Assembly: GCA_964019425.1 (NCBI GenBank) | Contig: OZ025785.1 | Coordinates: 829,501 to 893,500, forward strand | From: Flectonema sp. DT1601 | Lineage: Eukaryota > Euglenozoa > Diplonemea > Diplonemida > Diplonemidae | DNA: 64,000 nt | Reading direction: 5' to 3' | Shown here: positions 29,462 to 37,499 of the stretch, one piece after another | Layout: the number at the start of each line of letters is the position of its first letter | Position numbering within the stretch: the first letter of the stretch is position 1 | The notes under the pieces: generated by a model | What the model saw: the letters and a program-made list of their open reading frames with translations, nothing else | Told to the model about the DNA's origin: nothing | Databases searched by the model: none | Program-made: the position numbers and the translations under genes

Positions 29462-30817
29462 TTAAATGCTACGTTTTTCAGTTTCCAAGTTGACTTCCTC
29501 TTCTTCAACGTCTTTTAATTCAAATCTTTTCTCCGAAGAAAAAGGTGATTCGATGTCACTCATTTCATCTTTCCCTTTTCTAAAACAAAAGCAGTAGGTG
29601 ACAGCAATCACAATACAGGTCAGGACGACAAGGCAAATACTTCCAATAATAATCCACACGTATTTATGATCGTGTTGATGGTCCTCATGATCATCTTCAT
29701 TAATAGAACTTGCAGCCACAACACCTGTTCCACTGAATGCATTGGAACTGTTGGAAGAGTTGGAGAGTGCCGCGACGTCAGATTCAATTATTTCAACAGC
29801 GTTGCTGAAGCTCGCTCCCTGTTCCATCGTCAATTGGTATTCAACATATGATGAACCAGACTCACTAATAGAAACTTCTCTTTCACTTTCACTCCCTTCC
29901 ACGCATCCGGCAGCGGCTCTTAATTCCACCGTTGCAGGACAAGCAAGAGAAACACATTGTGAAGTCGGACACGCAAACACAATGGCAACTTTTTGAACCA
30001 CAATACCATTCTTGTTTGCTGACTTCAGAACAGCATCTTTTAACTGATTGAATGATATCTTAGATGGTGAACTCTGTACTTTAAGGAAAGTGTGCAATGA
30101 ACGTCTGGAGATATCATGCTTGTCACCGTCGTGATCATGCTCATAACTGTTGCTGTGTTCATGATTATCACTGCCGTGATCATGTTCATAGCTGTTGCTG
30201 TGTTCATGACTGTGATCATGTTCATAGCTGTTGCTGTGTTCATGACTGTGATCATGCTCATAACTGTTGCTGTGTACATGATTATCACTGCCGTGATCAT
30301 GTTCATAGCTGTTGCTGTGTTCATGATTATCACTGCCGTGATCATGTTCATAGCTGTTGCTGTGTTCATGACTGTGATCATGCTCATAACTGTTGCTGTG
30401 TTCATGATTATCACTGCCGTGATCATGTTCATAGCTGTTGCTGTGTTCATGATTATCACTGCCGTGATCATGTTCATAGCTGTTGCTGTGTTCATGATTA
30501 TCACTGCCGTGATCATGCTCATAGCTGTTGCTGTGTTCATGACTGTGATCATGCTCATAGCTGTTGCTGTGTTCATGACTGTGATCATGCTCATAGCTGT
30601 TGCTGTGTTCATGACTGTGATCATGTTCATAGCTGTTGCTGTGTTCATGACTGTGATCATGCTCATAGCTGTTGCTGTGTACATGATTATCACTGCCGTG
30701 ATCATGTTCATAGCTGTTGCTGTGTTCATGATTATCACTGCCGTGATCATGGCTATTGCTATCTGAAGAAAGACAAACAGCTATCAGCGAAACAAATAAT
30801 ATGGTTCGAGAACACAT
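29462..30817 (-). CDS. His-rich repeat-stalk type I membrane protein, copy 5
   Basis: Single frame of 451 residues from the ATG at 30817. The signal peptide (MCSRTILFVSLIAVCLSS) leads straight into the repeats; the Ser-rich linker of copies 1-4 is absent. The stalk has about 16 units of two kinds: 15-residue units (HSNSYEHDHGSDNHE) and 12-residue units (HSNSYEHDHSHE). It is very rich in His and Asp/Glu, so metal binding is conceivable but unproven. The four-Cys membrane-proximal domain, NSS linker, membrane span and first part of the tail are nearly the same as in copies 1-4. The C-terminus differs (EEEEVNLETEKRSI). A TTTTGCAG acceptor-like site ends 19 nt before the ATG. Its juxtamembrane EDHQHDHKY pairs it with copy 1. 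Confidence 0.85.
   Translation of the reverse strand: MCSRTILFVSLIAVCLSSDSNSHDHGSDNHEHSNSYEHDHGSDNHVHSNSYEHDHSHEHSNSYEHDHSHEHSNSYEHDHSHEHSNSYEHDHSHEHSNSYEHDHGSDNHEHSNSYEHDHGSDNHEHSNSYEHDHGSDNHEHSNSYEHDHSHEHSNSYEHDHGSDNHEHSNSYEHDHGSDNHVHSNSYEHDHSHEHSNSYEHDHSHEHSNSYEHDHGSDNHEHSNSYEHDHDGDKHDISRRSLHTFLKVQSSPSKISFNQLKDAVLKSANKNGIVVQKVAIVFACPTSQCVSLACPATVELRAAAGCVEGSESEREVSISESGSSYVEYQLTMEQGASFSNAVEIIESDVAALSNSSNSSNAFSGTGVVAASSINEDDHEDHQHDHKYVWIIIGSICLVVLTCIVIAVTYCFCFRKGKDEMSDIESPFSSEKRFELKDVEEEEVNLETEKRSI
30115..30762 (-). repeat. Mixed 45/36-bp in-frame tandem array, copy 5
   Basis: About 16 units of 45 or 36 bp, encoding HSNSYEHDH cores followed by GSDNHE/V or SHE. Related to, but longer or shorter than, the 39-bp unit of the other copies; all lengths are multiples of 3. 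Confidence 0.9.
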
Positions 30818-30841
30818 TTTATATTTAAGTGGAATCTGCAA

Positions 30842-31617
30842 AAGTGAAATATAAAAAGGTTTAAAAAATCAATTAAAGTAGTCGGATATGACATTGTTGT
30901 GAAGAACATGAGAATCACCTGTTGGGAATATGTTATTATTGTTTGATGTATTTTAATGTTTTTTTATTTTTTTTTTTTAATTTGTTCTAAATTCAAAAAA
31001 TCATCAGAGACGAAAACTTAAATATCGCAAATAATCTATTGTTAGATGCTAGGAAATAGATCAACAAAATAATAATTCGAAAAAAAAAAAAGGAGAAAAA
31101 AAAAAAAAAAGAGAGAAACACATGCTGTTCTGAACCAATTAATATTTTGTAATATTTTTATAAATAAGTAAACCAGAAAGTTGGATTCAAGTCATCGTCA
31201 CGACGACATTGTCTACAGATTGTGTGTATTTAAAAACTCTTTAATTAAAGAAGGAAATAAAATGGATATAAAAAAGTGATGAAACTAAGCTAATTTATTG
31301 AATGCCAAGTTGCAATTTTTTCTAGTGGTCGATGACACGAAATCACGTGTTAGCAGCAGGGAAAGAAAAAAAAAAAAAGAAACACAACAAGTCTTCATGC
31401 TGCTACAGAGAAGGACAAACTAAAGAAAAAACTGCTCACTTTTCATGCTCTCAATAATAGCCAAAATAATAAAAAAAAAAAAACATAACATAGAATATCT
31501 AAAGGATGGTACAAAACAGTAAAAATTGAAATAATAATAATAATAATAAAAAAGGAAGGGGAAAAAAATTTTAGACAAAAAAGTAAAAAACTTCATTCCG
31601 TAATTATGGATGAGTGC
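30842..31617. other. Spacer, A-rich, no gene seen
   Basis: Contains poly-A and poly-T runs (30958-30980, 31080-31112, 31365-31380) and an (AAT)n microsatellite near 31529-31551. It carries the 3' flank of the PDZ/EF-hand gene and the 5' flank of copy 5. No convincing coding or RNA gene. Confidence 0.6.
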
Positions 31618-33336
31618 TTAAATTAATGAAGTTTGCCATGGTATTCTATCTCTTCTTCGATACCGAGTAGGGCCTCTAGGAGCTGGTCTCATTCGCCGTG
31701 AACGTCCTGAGCTTAGTGTAGATGCTGTAGAAGGAGGAATTTCCTCTTCTTCTCGCATGTTCTTTAGCACTCCAGCAGCACCACCAGCCATCTCATAACT
31801 TCGTATCAATCTGGCAGGGAGTGGAATCTCTCTCATTCTCGCACCAGCCCAGGCATTTGCTTCACCCCGTTTTTCAGGACGGGCCAGCAGAGTTTCCAAA
31901 TCGTGGCCAAATCTACCAACTGCTTCTCCGTTTAGAGCGTCAAGAGCATTCTCAAGCATCGTGTGACTCTCAACAGACTCAGCTAGTCGATTTTCTAGTT
32001 CTCTTCCCATGAGTAGAAGAGCATTTTTTAAAGCAGTGTTGTTGTCGCTGCGAAGGTCAACGCGGACAAAGCGATCGATTATATTAGGATTCGTAGTTTT
32101 ATCTTGACTATTAAGCTTCCATATTGATGGATAAGGACCAACTCCTATTGCTTCATTTCGGTCACGAGTAGGATACGCTTGGGTGACATCAAAGTCTTCG
32201 AAACCATCACCACTGTCAGTCTTTTGAACATCTAAACTTCTGGATAACGATGAGCTACTAACAGATCTATCAGAATGACCAGACCTTCCACTGGTAGTCG
32301 TGGGGGCATATTTCCCCTTTTCCAAAATCCTCAACAAATGCTCTAAGTCTTCTCTCGAATAAACTGATAATTCCTCATACAGATTTAGTCTTGTAAATCC
32401 TTTGGGAAAGTCTGCTTTATAAGCTTCTTTTGAAACTTGTTGTCGGCGAAATATCCTATTTAATTCCGAATATTCACGAAAACTAAGAAGCTTGTCTTTG
32501 TCAACATCAAAACGTTTCATAATCATGGGTGACAATTTATCCATCAAATGTTGTCTTTCTGGATCAATTGTCGTTCCTTCAGAATATGAATAAGTCGCAC
32601 TATCATCATCCGACCCGTCTAATTGAGCGCTTGATATTTGTGCTCCTTGGGGTGGTTGGAATGTAAAGACGAGTGACTTTCCGGCATTAAGAGATGCTTG
32701 AACCTGTCCAGTTACTTGTTCGTGGACGTTTGGTCCTCCAATAGGGACTCCGTTAAGTGCTTTTATTCGAGATGTAGGAGGGATTCCTGCTCGTTCTGCT
32801 TCACCTCCAGAAACTACTTCAGATACTAAAGCACTCCCTGCTACATTAACAAAAGAAAGACCAACTGCTGCAGGGTTCAGTACAGCATCGTGAATGTGGT
32901 TGGCGTATGCAGGAACAGAGAAGGTTTTCCCATCATATTCAACGATCTCACCTTCTCTAACTCCTCCTCCCATGTCAGAACCTTCAGGAGGTAAGTGTCT
33001 GATGATGATACCCTTCCCTGCTTCCTTTGATGAACGAATCTGTTGTATTATTACTTGTTGATGGCTACCAGAGTTCAAAATAATTCCATTTATTGCTAAC
33101 ATCTTAGAACCGGGGGGTACACCAGCTTTGGCAGCTGCACCACCAGAGTCAACTGCAGTGATGAATACCTCACCTCCTGCCTCTAAGTAAGATAATCCTA
33201 TTGATGCTCCTTCTCTACCTGGTGCTGAGAGAGACGCATCTCTTGGGACAGAACCTTTGTAAGACGGGACTTTAAATGAACCGCCTTCACCGTCTCCAAT
33301 TACTTCCCCTTCTTCTGCCGGCCTTTCGTCTGACAT
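31618..33336 (-). CDS. Two-PDZ, EF-hand scaffold-like protein
   Basis: Single exon, 572 residues from the ATG at 33336. Two PDZ-like domains lie at residues ~40-116 (IGLSYLEAGGEVFITAVDSG, AGVPPGSKMLAINGI) and ~150-228 (VGLSFVNVAGSALVSEVVSG, AGIPPTSRIKALNGV). Each is preceded by a similar short segment ending in VPSY or VPAY. A canonical EF-hand loop follows at 277-288 (DVDKDKLLSFRE, ligands at positions 1, 3, 5 and 12). The remainder is predicted helical with an Arg-rich end. The C-terminus (TSLI) fits a class I PDZ ligand. Such proteins usually gather membrane or signalling partners, here perhaps under Ca2+ control (inference). It lies next to the surface-protein cluster and a truncated relative is downstream at 35119. 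No enzyme domain was seen. Confidence 0.85.
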   Translation of the reverse strand: MSDERPAEEGEVIGDGEGGSFKVPSYKGSVPRDASLSAPGREGASIGLSYLEAGGEVFITAVDSGGAAAKAGVPPGSKMLAINGIILNSGSHQQVIIQQIRSSKEAGKGIIIRHLPPEGSDMGGGVREGEIVEYDGKTFSVPAYANHIHDAVLNPAAVGLSFVNVAGSALVSEVVSGGEAERAGIPPTSRIKALNGVPIGGPNVHEQVTGQVQASLNAGKSLVFTFQPPQGAQISSAQLDGSDDDSATYSYSEGTTIDPERQHLMDKLSPMIMKRFDVDKDKLLSFREYSELNRIFRRQQVSKEAYKADFPKGFTRLNLYEELSVYSREDLEHLLRILEKGKYAPTTTSGRSGHSDRSVSSSSLSRSLDVQKTDSGDGFEDFDVTQAYPTRDRNEAIGVGPYPSIWKLNSQDKTTNPNIIDRFVRVDLRSDNNTALKNALLLMGRELENRLAESVESHTMLENALDALNGEAVGRFGHDLETLLARPEKRGEANAWAGARMREIPLPARLIRSYEMAGGAAGVLKNMREEEEIPPSTASTLSSGRSRRMRPAPRGPTRYRRRDRIPWQTSLI

Positions 33337-34032
33337 ATTCTTCGAATCGTAAAGCAACTTTGAAAAGTGACCGATTAAAAGTTAAATTCAAAAAACGTAG
33401 TTCTCTAATCAGACATTCTTTTTATAGAATGCTGTGAATACAAAAACAGACTATTCACGATATTGTGAGGACCAACGAAAATCAAATCTTAAGAAAGAGA
33501 AGGCAAACAGAATTTGTTCAGGTGGTTGATCCTGCACTTTTGACTCGTATCAGTATCTGCAATGCAGCGAAAAGCTACTCAGGAGTCGGTTAAAATCATC
33601 CTTACTGTGAGGGCTGGGGAATTCAAAGAGCTATTTAAAGTAGAACGTGTATTCTCCCCCTTCATCCGCTCGCGTTAGGTACTGCAAGTTGAAACAGTTG
33701 GGGTCTGTAGTAAATGAAAATCAAATTTCAGGAAAGAGAAGGCAAAACAGAATCTTTTCAGGTAGTCCTCCACTTTTGACTCCGCAATCAGCGAAAGCTA
33801 CTCGGGAGAACTAAATTTCTTCTTAGACCACATACACAAATGCTGACGTACAATGTCCTCCTCCACACAATCACACGATCAACAATCTGTAAAAAGAAAT
33901 AGATAAATAAATAGGGAAATTATAAAAAAAACTGTTTAATTTTTTTTTTAATTCGAACGGATCAAAAAAAAAAAAAAAAGCTACCAAACCACGTAACGAA
34001 TACGTGGCTTCATAAATTATTAAATCGACCAA
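33337..34032. other. Upstream region of the PDZ/EF-hand gene with a duplicated segment
   Basis: Contains two related ~100-bp segments at 33476-33590 and 33714-33808, both beginning near gaaaatcaaat and ending near agctactc, in direct orientation. Otherwise AT-rich with poly-A near 33964-33979. It may be a duplicated promoter piece; no gene seen. Confidence 0.6.
33476..33808. repeat. Direct repeat of a ~100-bp upstream segment
   Basis: Copies at 33476-33590 and 33714-33808 share AAGAGAAGGCAAA, CACTTTTGACTC and AGCTACTC blocks in the same order, with small indels. The start-to-start distance is ~238 bp. Confidence 0.7.
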
Positions 34033-34362
34033 ATGTCTTCCTCAAGTGGAATAAGTACCACAGAAGACCAAAACGGTTATGGTGGTGAGTTGCCTTAATA
34101 ATCAAAAGTTATGCCTGTCAATGCTACGCGGAGCGGGTTACCACTTGCATTCCCATTATATCACTCAGGAAAGAAATATTCCATACAGTACAGAGGCGAA
34201 AAAATATTTGTGGAAAAAAAAAAAAAAACATTCGAGAATGTAGAACTTTGTGAGTCGTTACACAGAGTTAAACAGGAAGAATATGTACTACTAAAAAGTG
34301 AAGAATGTGTGATGGTCGGTAAAAACCAAAAAGAAGCCAAACCAAAAAAAAGAAATCATTAA
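34033..34362 (+). CDS. Possible small two-exon gene, 81 residues, unknown
   Basis: Exon 34033-34084 starts with an ATG (MSSSSGISTTEDQNGYG). It meets a GTGAGT donor at 34085 and rejoins after a CACTCAG acceptor at 34168. Exon 2 (34169-34362) continues in frame (KKYSIQYRGEKIFVEKKKK...) to a TAA. The product would be ~81 residues, basic, ending in KPKKRNH. Support is the matching splice sites, typical intron length (84 nt) and retained frame. Against it are the poly-A run inside exon 2, the lack of a recognised family, and its being the only plus-strand gene candidate. It may be spurious. Confidence 0.3.
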
Positions 34363-35118
34363 AAAAAATAATCAAGCTCGACACATTACTATGTGGATCC
34401 AACGCTACCGTTGCTGTGTTATACCATCCGACTCAGCTTCAGTGACATCTAGACCGTAACCCAATTTTTGTTTTTTTTTTGTTTTTTTCCCTCCGTTTTA
34501 AACATGAAAATAAAAAGTTTTTTTAATAAAAAAAAAAAGGGGAGGATGTGGGACTTTTAGATATTAATACAAAATTAATATCAAGTACTCGACAGTTCAC
34601 TGAAAAAAAAGTAGAAAAAGAAAAAAAAAGAGAAAAAAAAAACATAATTATATTTGTTGTTGTTAACCATGAAAAGATACGTATAGAAAAGAAAAAAAAA
34701 AGAGAAAAAAAGCGACATATATTCTGTTTTTAAGGATATATAATCAGTTTTTTTGTTTTATTGACCAGAAGACGTTGTCGAATCTGGTAATTCGGGGACC
34801 GCGTATTATCAGGTTGAGGAAGATCAATAAAAAAAAAAAATAAAAAAAAAAATCAAACCCACAAAAGAAATTGCAGCTTGTACACGTACATTTAGATTTA
34901 AGAAACTCGTAATAAGTTGTCATCACATCATGTCGCAACTTGCACTTCATCTCGAGTGCTTCAGATCGCAGTGTCCGTAGAAATTTTACGTTTCATTGAA
35001 CAGAATAGATGATTGGGAAAGACGAAATTACTACCTCTCTTTGTTTTTTTAATAATTAGTACAGAACCTCAATAGAAGAGCATATCGAACTATTACAGTT
35101 TATTAGGAAATTAACTTC
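34363..35118. other. AT-rich spacer, no gene seen
   Basis: Contains T runs at 34470-34487 and A runs at 34530-34538, 34605-34640, 34691-34712 and 34830-34851. Open frames here are Lys- or Phe-rich and follow the homopolymers. I looked for a continuation of the truncated PDZ gene at 35119 and found none that I could support. Confidence 0.6.
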
Positions 35119-35562
35119 TCACGACATTACATAAGTTGGAATTGAAAAGAACTCACCATTACATTCAATAACTTCCATTCTGGATACACCGGGAGGAACA
35201 CATCTTAACACCAGAGGTTTCCCTCCAAATTTAGCTTTGGATATTTCTCTTTTTATTAGATTGTGAGTATTTTTTCCTTCCCTGAGTGATATTCCGTTTA
35301 CAGACATTAGTTTGGAACCGACAGTCACTCCAGCTATTTGACAGCTGCTCCCTGCATCGACTCCAGTAATGAACAAATCCGCACCAACAGCAAAGTATGA
35401 CAATCCTAATCCCCCTCGTTCACCAGGGATGACATCGATATCTTTCGGAATAGATCCGCAGTAGGATGGAACTACAAAAGTTCCTCCCTCATACCACAGC
35501 TGTTCCCCTTCTCCAGCAGGTGGGTCATCACTATCATCCGTATCGAAAGTGTTCAGTGTCAT
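35119..35562 (-). CDS. Truncated single-PDZ paralogue
   Basis: 147 residues from an ATG at 35562. One PDZ-like domain (LGLSYFAVGADLFITGVDAG, AGVTVGSKLMSVNGISL) follows an EGGTFVVPSY lead-in. It aligns throughout with the N-terminal part of the 572-residue protein at 31618-33336, about half the residues identical by eye. It stops just inside what would be the lead-in to a second PDZ (VIECNGEFFSIPTY). The final codons overlap a possible GTAATG donor, so the gene either ends here as a short single-PDZ protein or loses its downstream exons. The EF-hand and C-terminal regions are absent. It probably arose by partial duplication of the neighbouring gene. The ODR-4 stop codon is only 190 bp upstream. 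Confidence 0.65.
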   Translation of the reverse strand: MTLNTFDTDDSDDPPAGEGEQLWYEGGTFVVPSYCGSIPKDIDVIPGERGGLGLSYFAVGADLFITGVDAGSSCQIAGVTVGSKLMSVNGISLREGKNTHNLIKREISKAKFGGKPLVLRCVPPGVSRMEVIECNGEFFSIPTYVMS

Positions 35563-35752
35563 AGTAGTGACTTTAGCCTAGTGGGTATATTAGGAGGGGG
35601 AAAAAATGGTAATATGTATTATTATGGTTATTGTTGTTTTTTATTTTTTTTTAAAAAAAAAAATATGTAAAAAAAAAAAAAAAAAAATTTTAAATTATTT
35701 CGGCTGAAACGTTATCTGAATGAGTGTAATTGGTTTGCTCGCGATACGTAGA

Positions 35753-36944
35753 TTACAACTCAGACTCTGCGTCAGCTGCAGCAGCACTCAAAAGTATCAT
35801 AATGGTAGATGTAAATAAGATGATCAGAAGAATTATAAAAACCTGTTTTAAAATGTTATTTTTATCTAAACCTTTGATTCCAACATTATATAGTAGTTGA
35901 GCCATACCCAACGTGGAGCTGCTTCTACACCCTTTTCAGGTTCTTCAGAGTTCGGAAATGTAAGATCTCCAGTTCCCAGCATCTGTTTGGTATTTTTTAT
36001 TAACCCAAAAACGGTTAGAAAAGTTATGATTTTATTTCCTTTAAAACACAAACCTCATTGAATCGTTCACGGATCTCAGACTTCGAACCATAGCCGTGCC
36101 ATTTTGTTATTCCACGGAGAGAACAAAACGGAGTGATTATCACCCTTCGTTTGGGAATTGAGATCAATAAATCGGAAGGATTTGGAGGGAACGATTCGAT
36201 ATTTTCAAAGAACTCATCCAAGGATCCTAATACAGAATCTTTTACATCACAAATCACAGAATTTCGAACTGATTTTATTGTTTCTCCAAAACCAGATATT
36301 TCTCCGACAGGTATGGCTACCGTAAAAGCCAATGTGTCTGGTTCATTATTATTTATCGACTGGACGAGGTTGTCAAACATTTCAGAGTCAGATACGACAT
36401 CCGGGATATGAAACGATAAAATATTATTAAAATTTCCTTCCTCTTGAATTGATTTTTCAATTCTTGATTTTAATATTTCTTTAAGAGAATCAACGACTGA
36501 TAAAATTTCCAATCGAGGATCTTTTTTATAACTTGATCGCCGAAGGGGAACAGTCTCTGTTAGTGTTGTCGTAGTTGACATTCCTGAGAGAGTTATATAC
36601 TTTGAAATGTTTACTGACTTAATAACATCATTCTGTGATTGTGATCTACAGTCATAGCTTACCATTGTAATAGGGTTTACGTAGATAGGAATTGAACCTA
36701 ATTTGAATATTAATTTTTTAAGACAGCTGATAGCGACGATTCTCATTCCATATGACATCATTCTATTCACCTCCTCAATCTGAATGTCGGCATTATCCTT
36801 CCATTCACTCTCATTTTCACCTGCCAATGGAATTGCACCGCATACTACTATTTCATTTCCTTCAGATATCCCACAGAGTAGATGCGGTTGTTCATTTTCT
36901 GATGCAGCACCTAAAGCAATCTTCACCTCTTCAGATATAAACAT
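35753..36944 (-). CDS. ODR4: ODR-4 homologue, tail-anchored ER protein
   Basis: Three exons: 36944-36054, 35982-35908 and 35842-35753 (introns of 71 and 65 nt, donors GTTTGT and GTATGG, CAG acceptors, all phase 0), giving 351 residues. The N-terminal half begins as in ODR-4 family proteins, with a short beta-rich domain followed by a VNRMMSYGMRIVAISCL segment like the family's VSRMLPGGLxVLG. The second half has ~20 residues upstream of the conserved IPKRRVIITPF and a SEIRERFNE helix. The last exon encodes a single membrane span (VFIILLIILFTSTIMILL) and a short acidic end, as expected for this tail-anchored family. In animals ODR-4 helps receptors leave the ER and recruits UFSP2. Similarity is moderate and judged from memory, so the assignment is likely but not certain. 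Confidence 0.72.
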
Positions 36945-37499
36945 CGTTACTTAACTATTTTGTCATCTTTTTTAGAATAAGTAATGGATTACTTTTGGTA
37001 ATTTAAAACTTTAATTGTGATGTGTCACGTATTTGTCGTATTTACATAATCAAGTGGCTGTGATGAATAATAATATCGTGAAATTAGTTATTGGATTGCT
37101 TTAGTTTAGGTGATCAGCGTTTTTTTTTTTTTTTTTTTGAAAAATATTTCTTTTATAAGGGGTAGTAAAAAAAAAAAAAGTGGGATTGGAAATTTTCTTC
37201 AAATCAAAACCGTGTCCCTACACATGAGAGGAGGAACTACGGGTAGACATCTGAAGTAGTAACGATGATGTAGAGCTTTTTTTGAATATTACTTTTTGTT
37301 AACCTGATGGGCTTTTTCTATTTGGATAAAATTCTTGTTCTTCTTTTAGTTTTCTTTTTCCATTTTTTTATCCTCTTTTTTTCTTCTTTTTCATTGGATT
37401 AAATAAAAAAAAGTGACGAGGGGGGGGAGCCCCTAACAAAAAAATAAAAACAATAATAAATATTGAAAAGGGGGAACAACACTAAACATAAAATTACTC
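36945..37499. other. Spacer, no gene seen
   Basis: AT-rich with a T run at 37121-37138 and an A run near 37169-37180, and T-rich sequence at 37310-37400. Holds the 5' flank of ODR-4 and the 3' flank of eIF3b. Confidence 0.6.
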
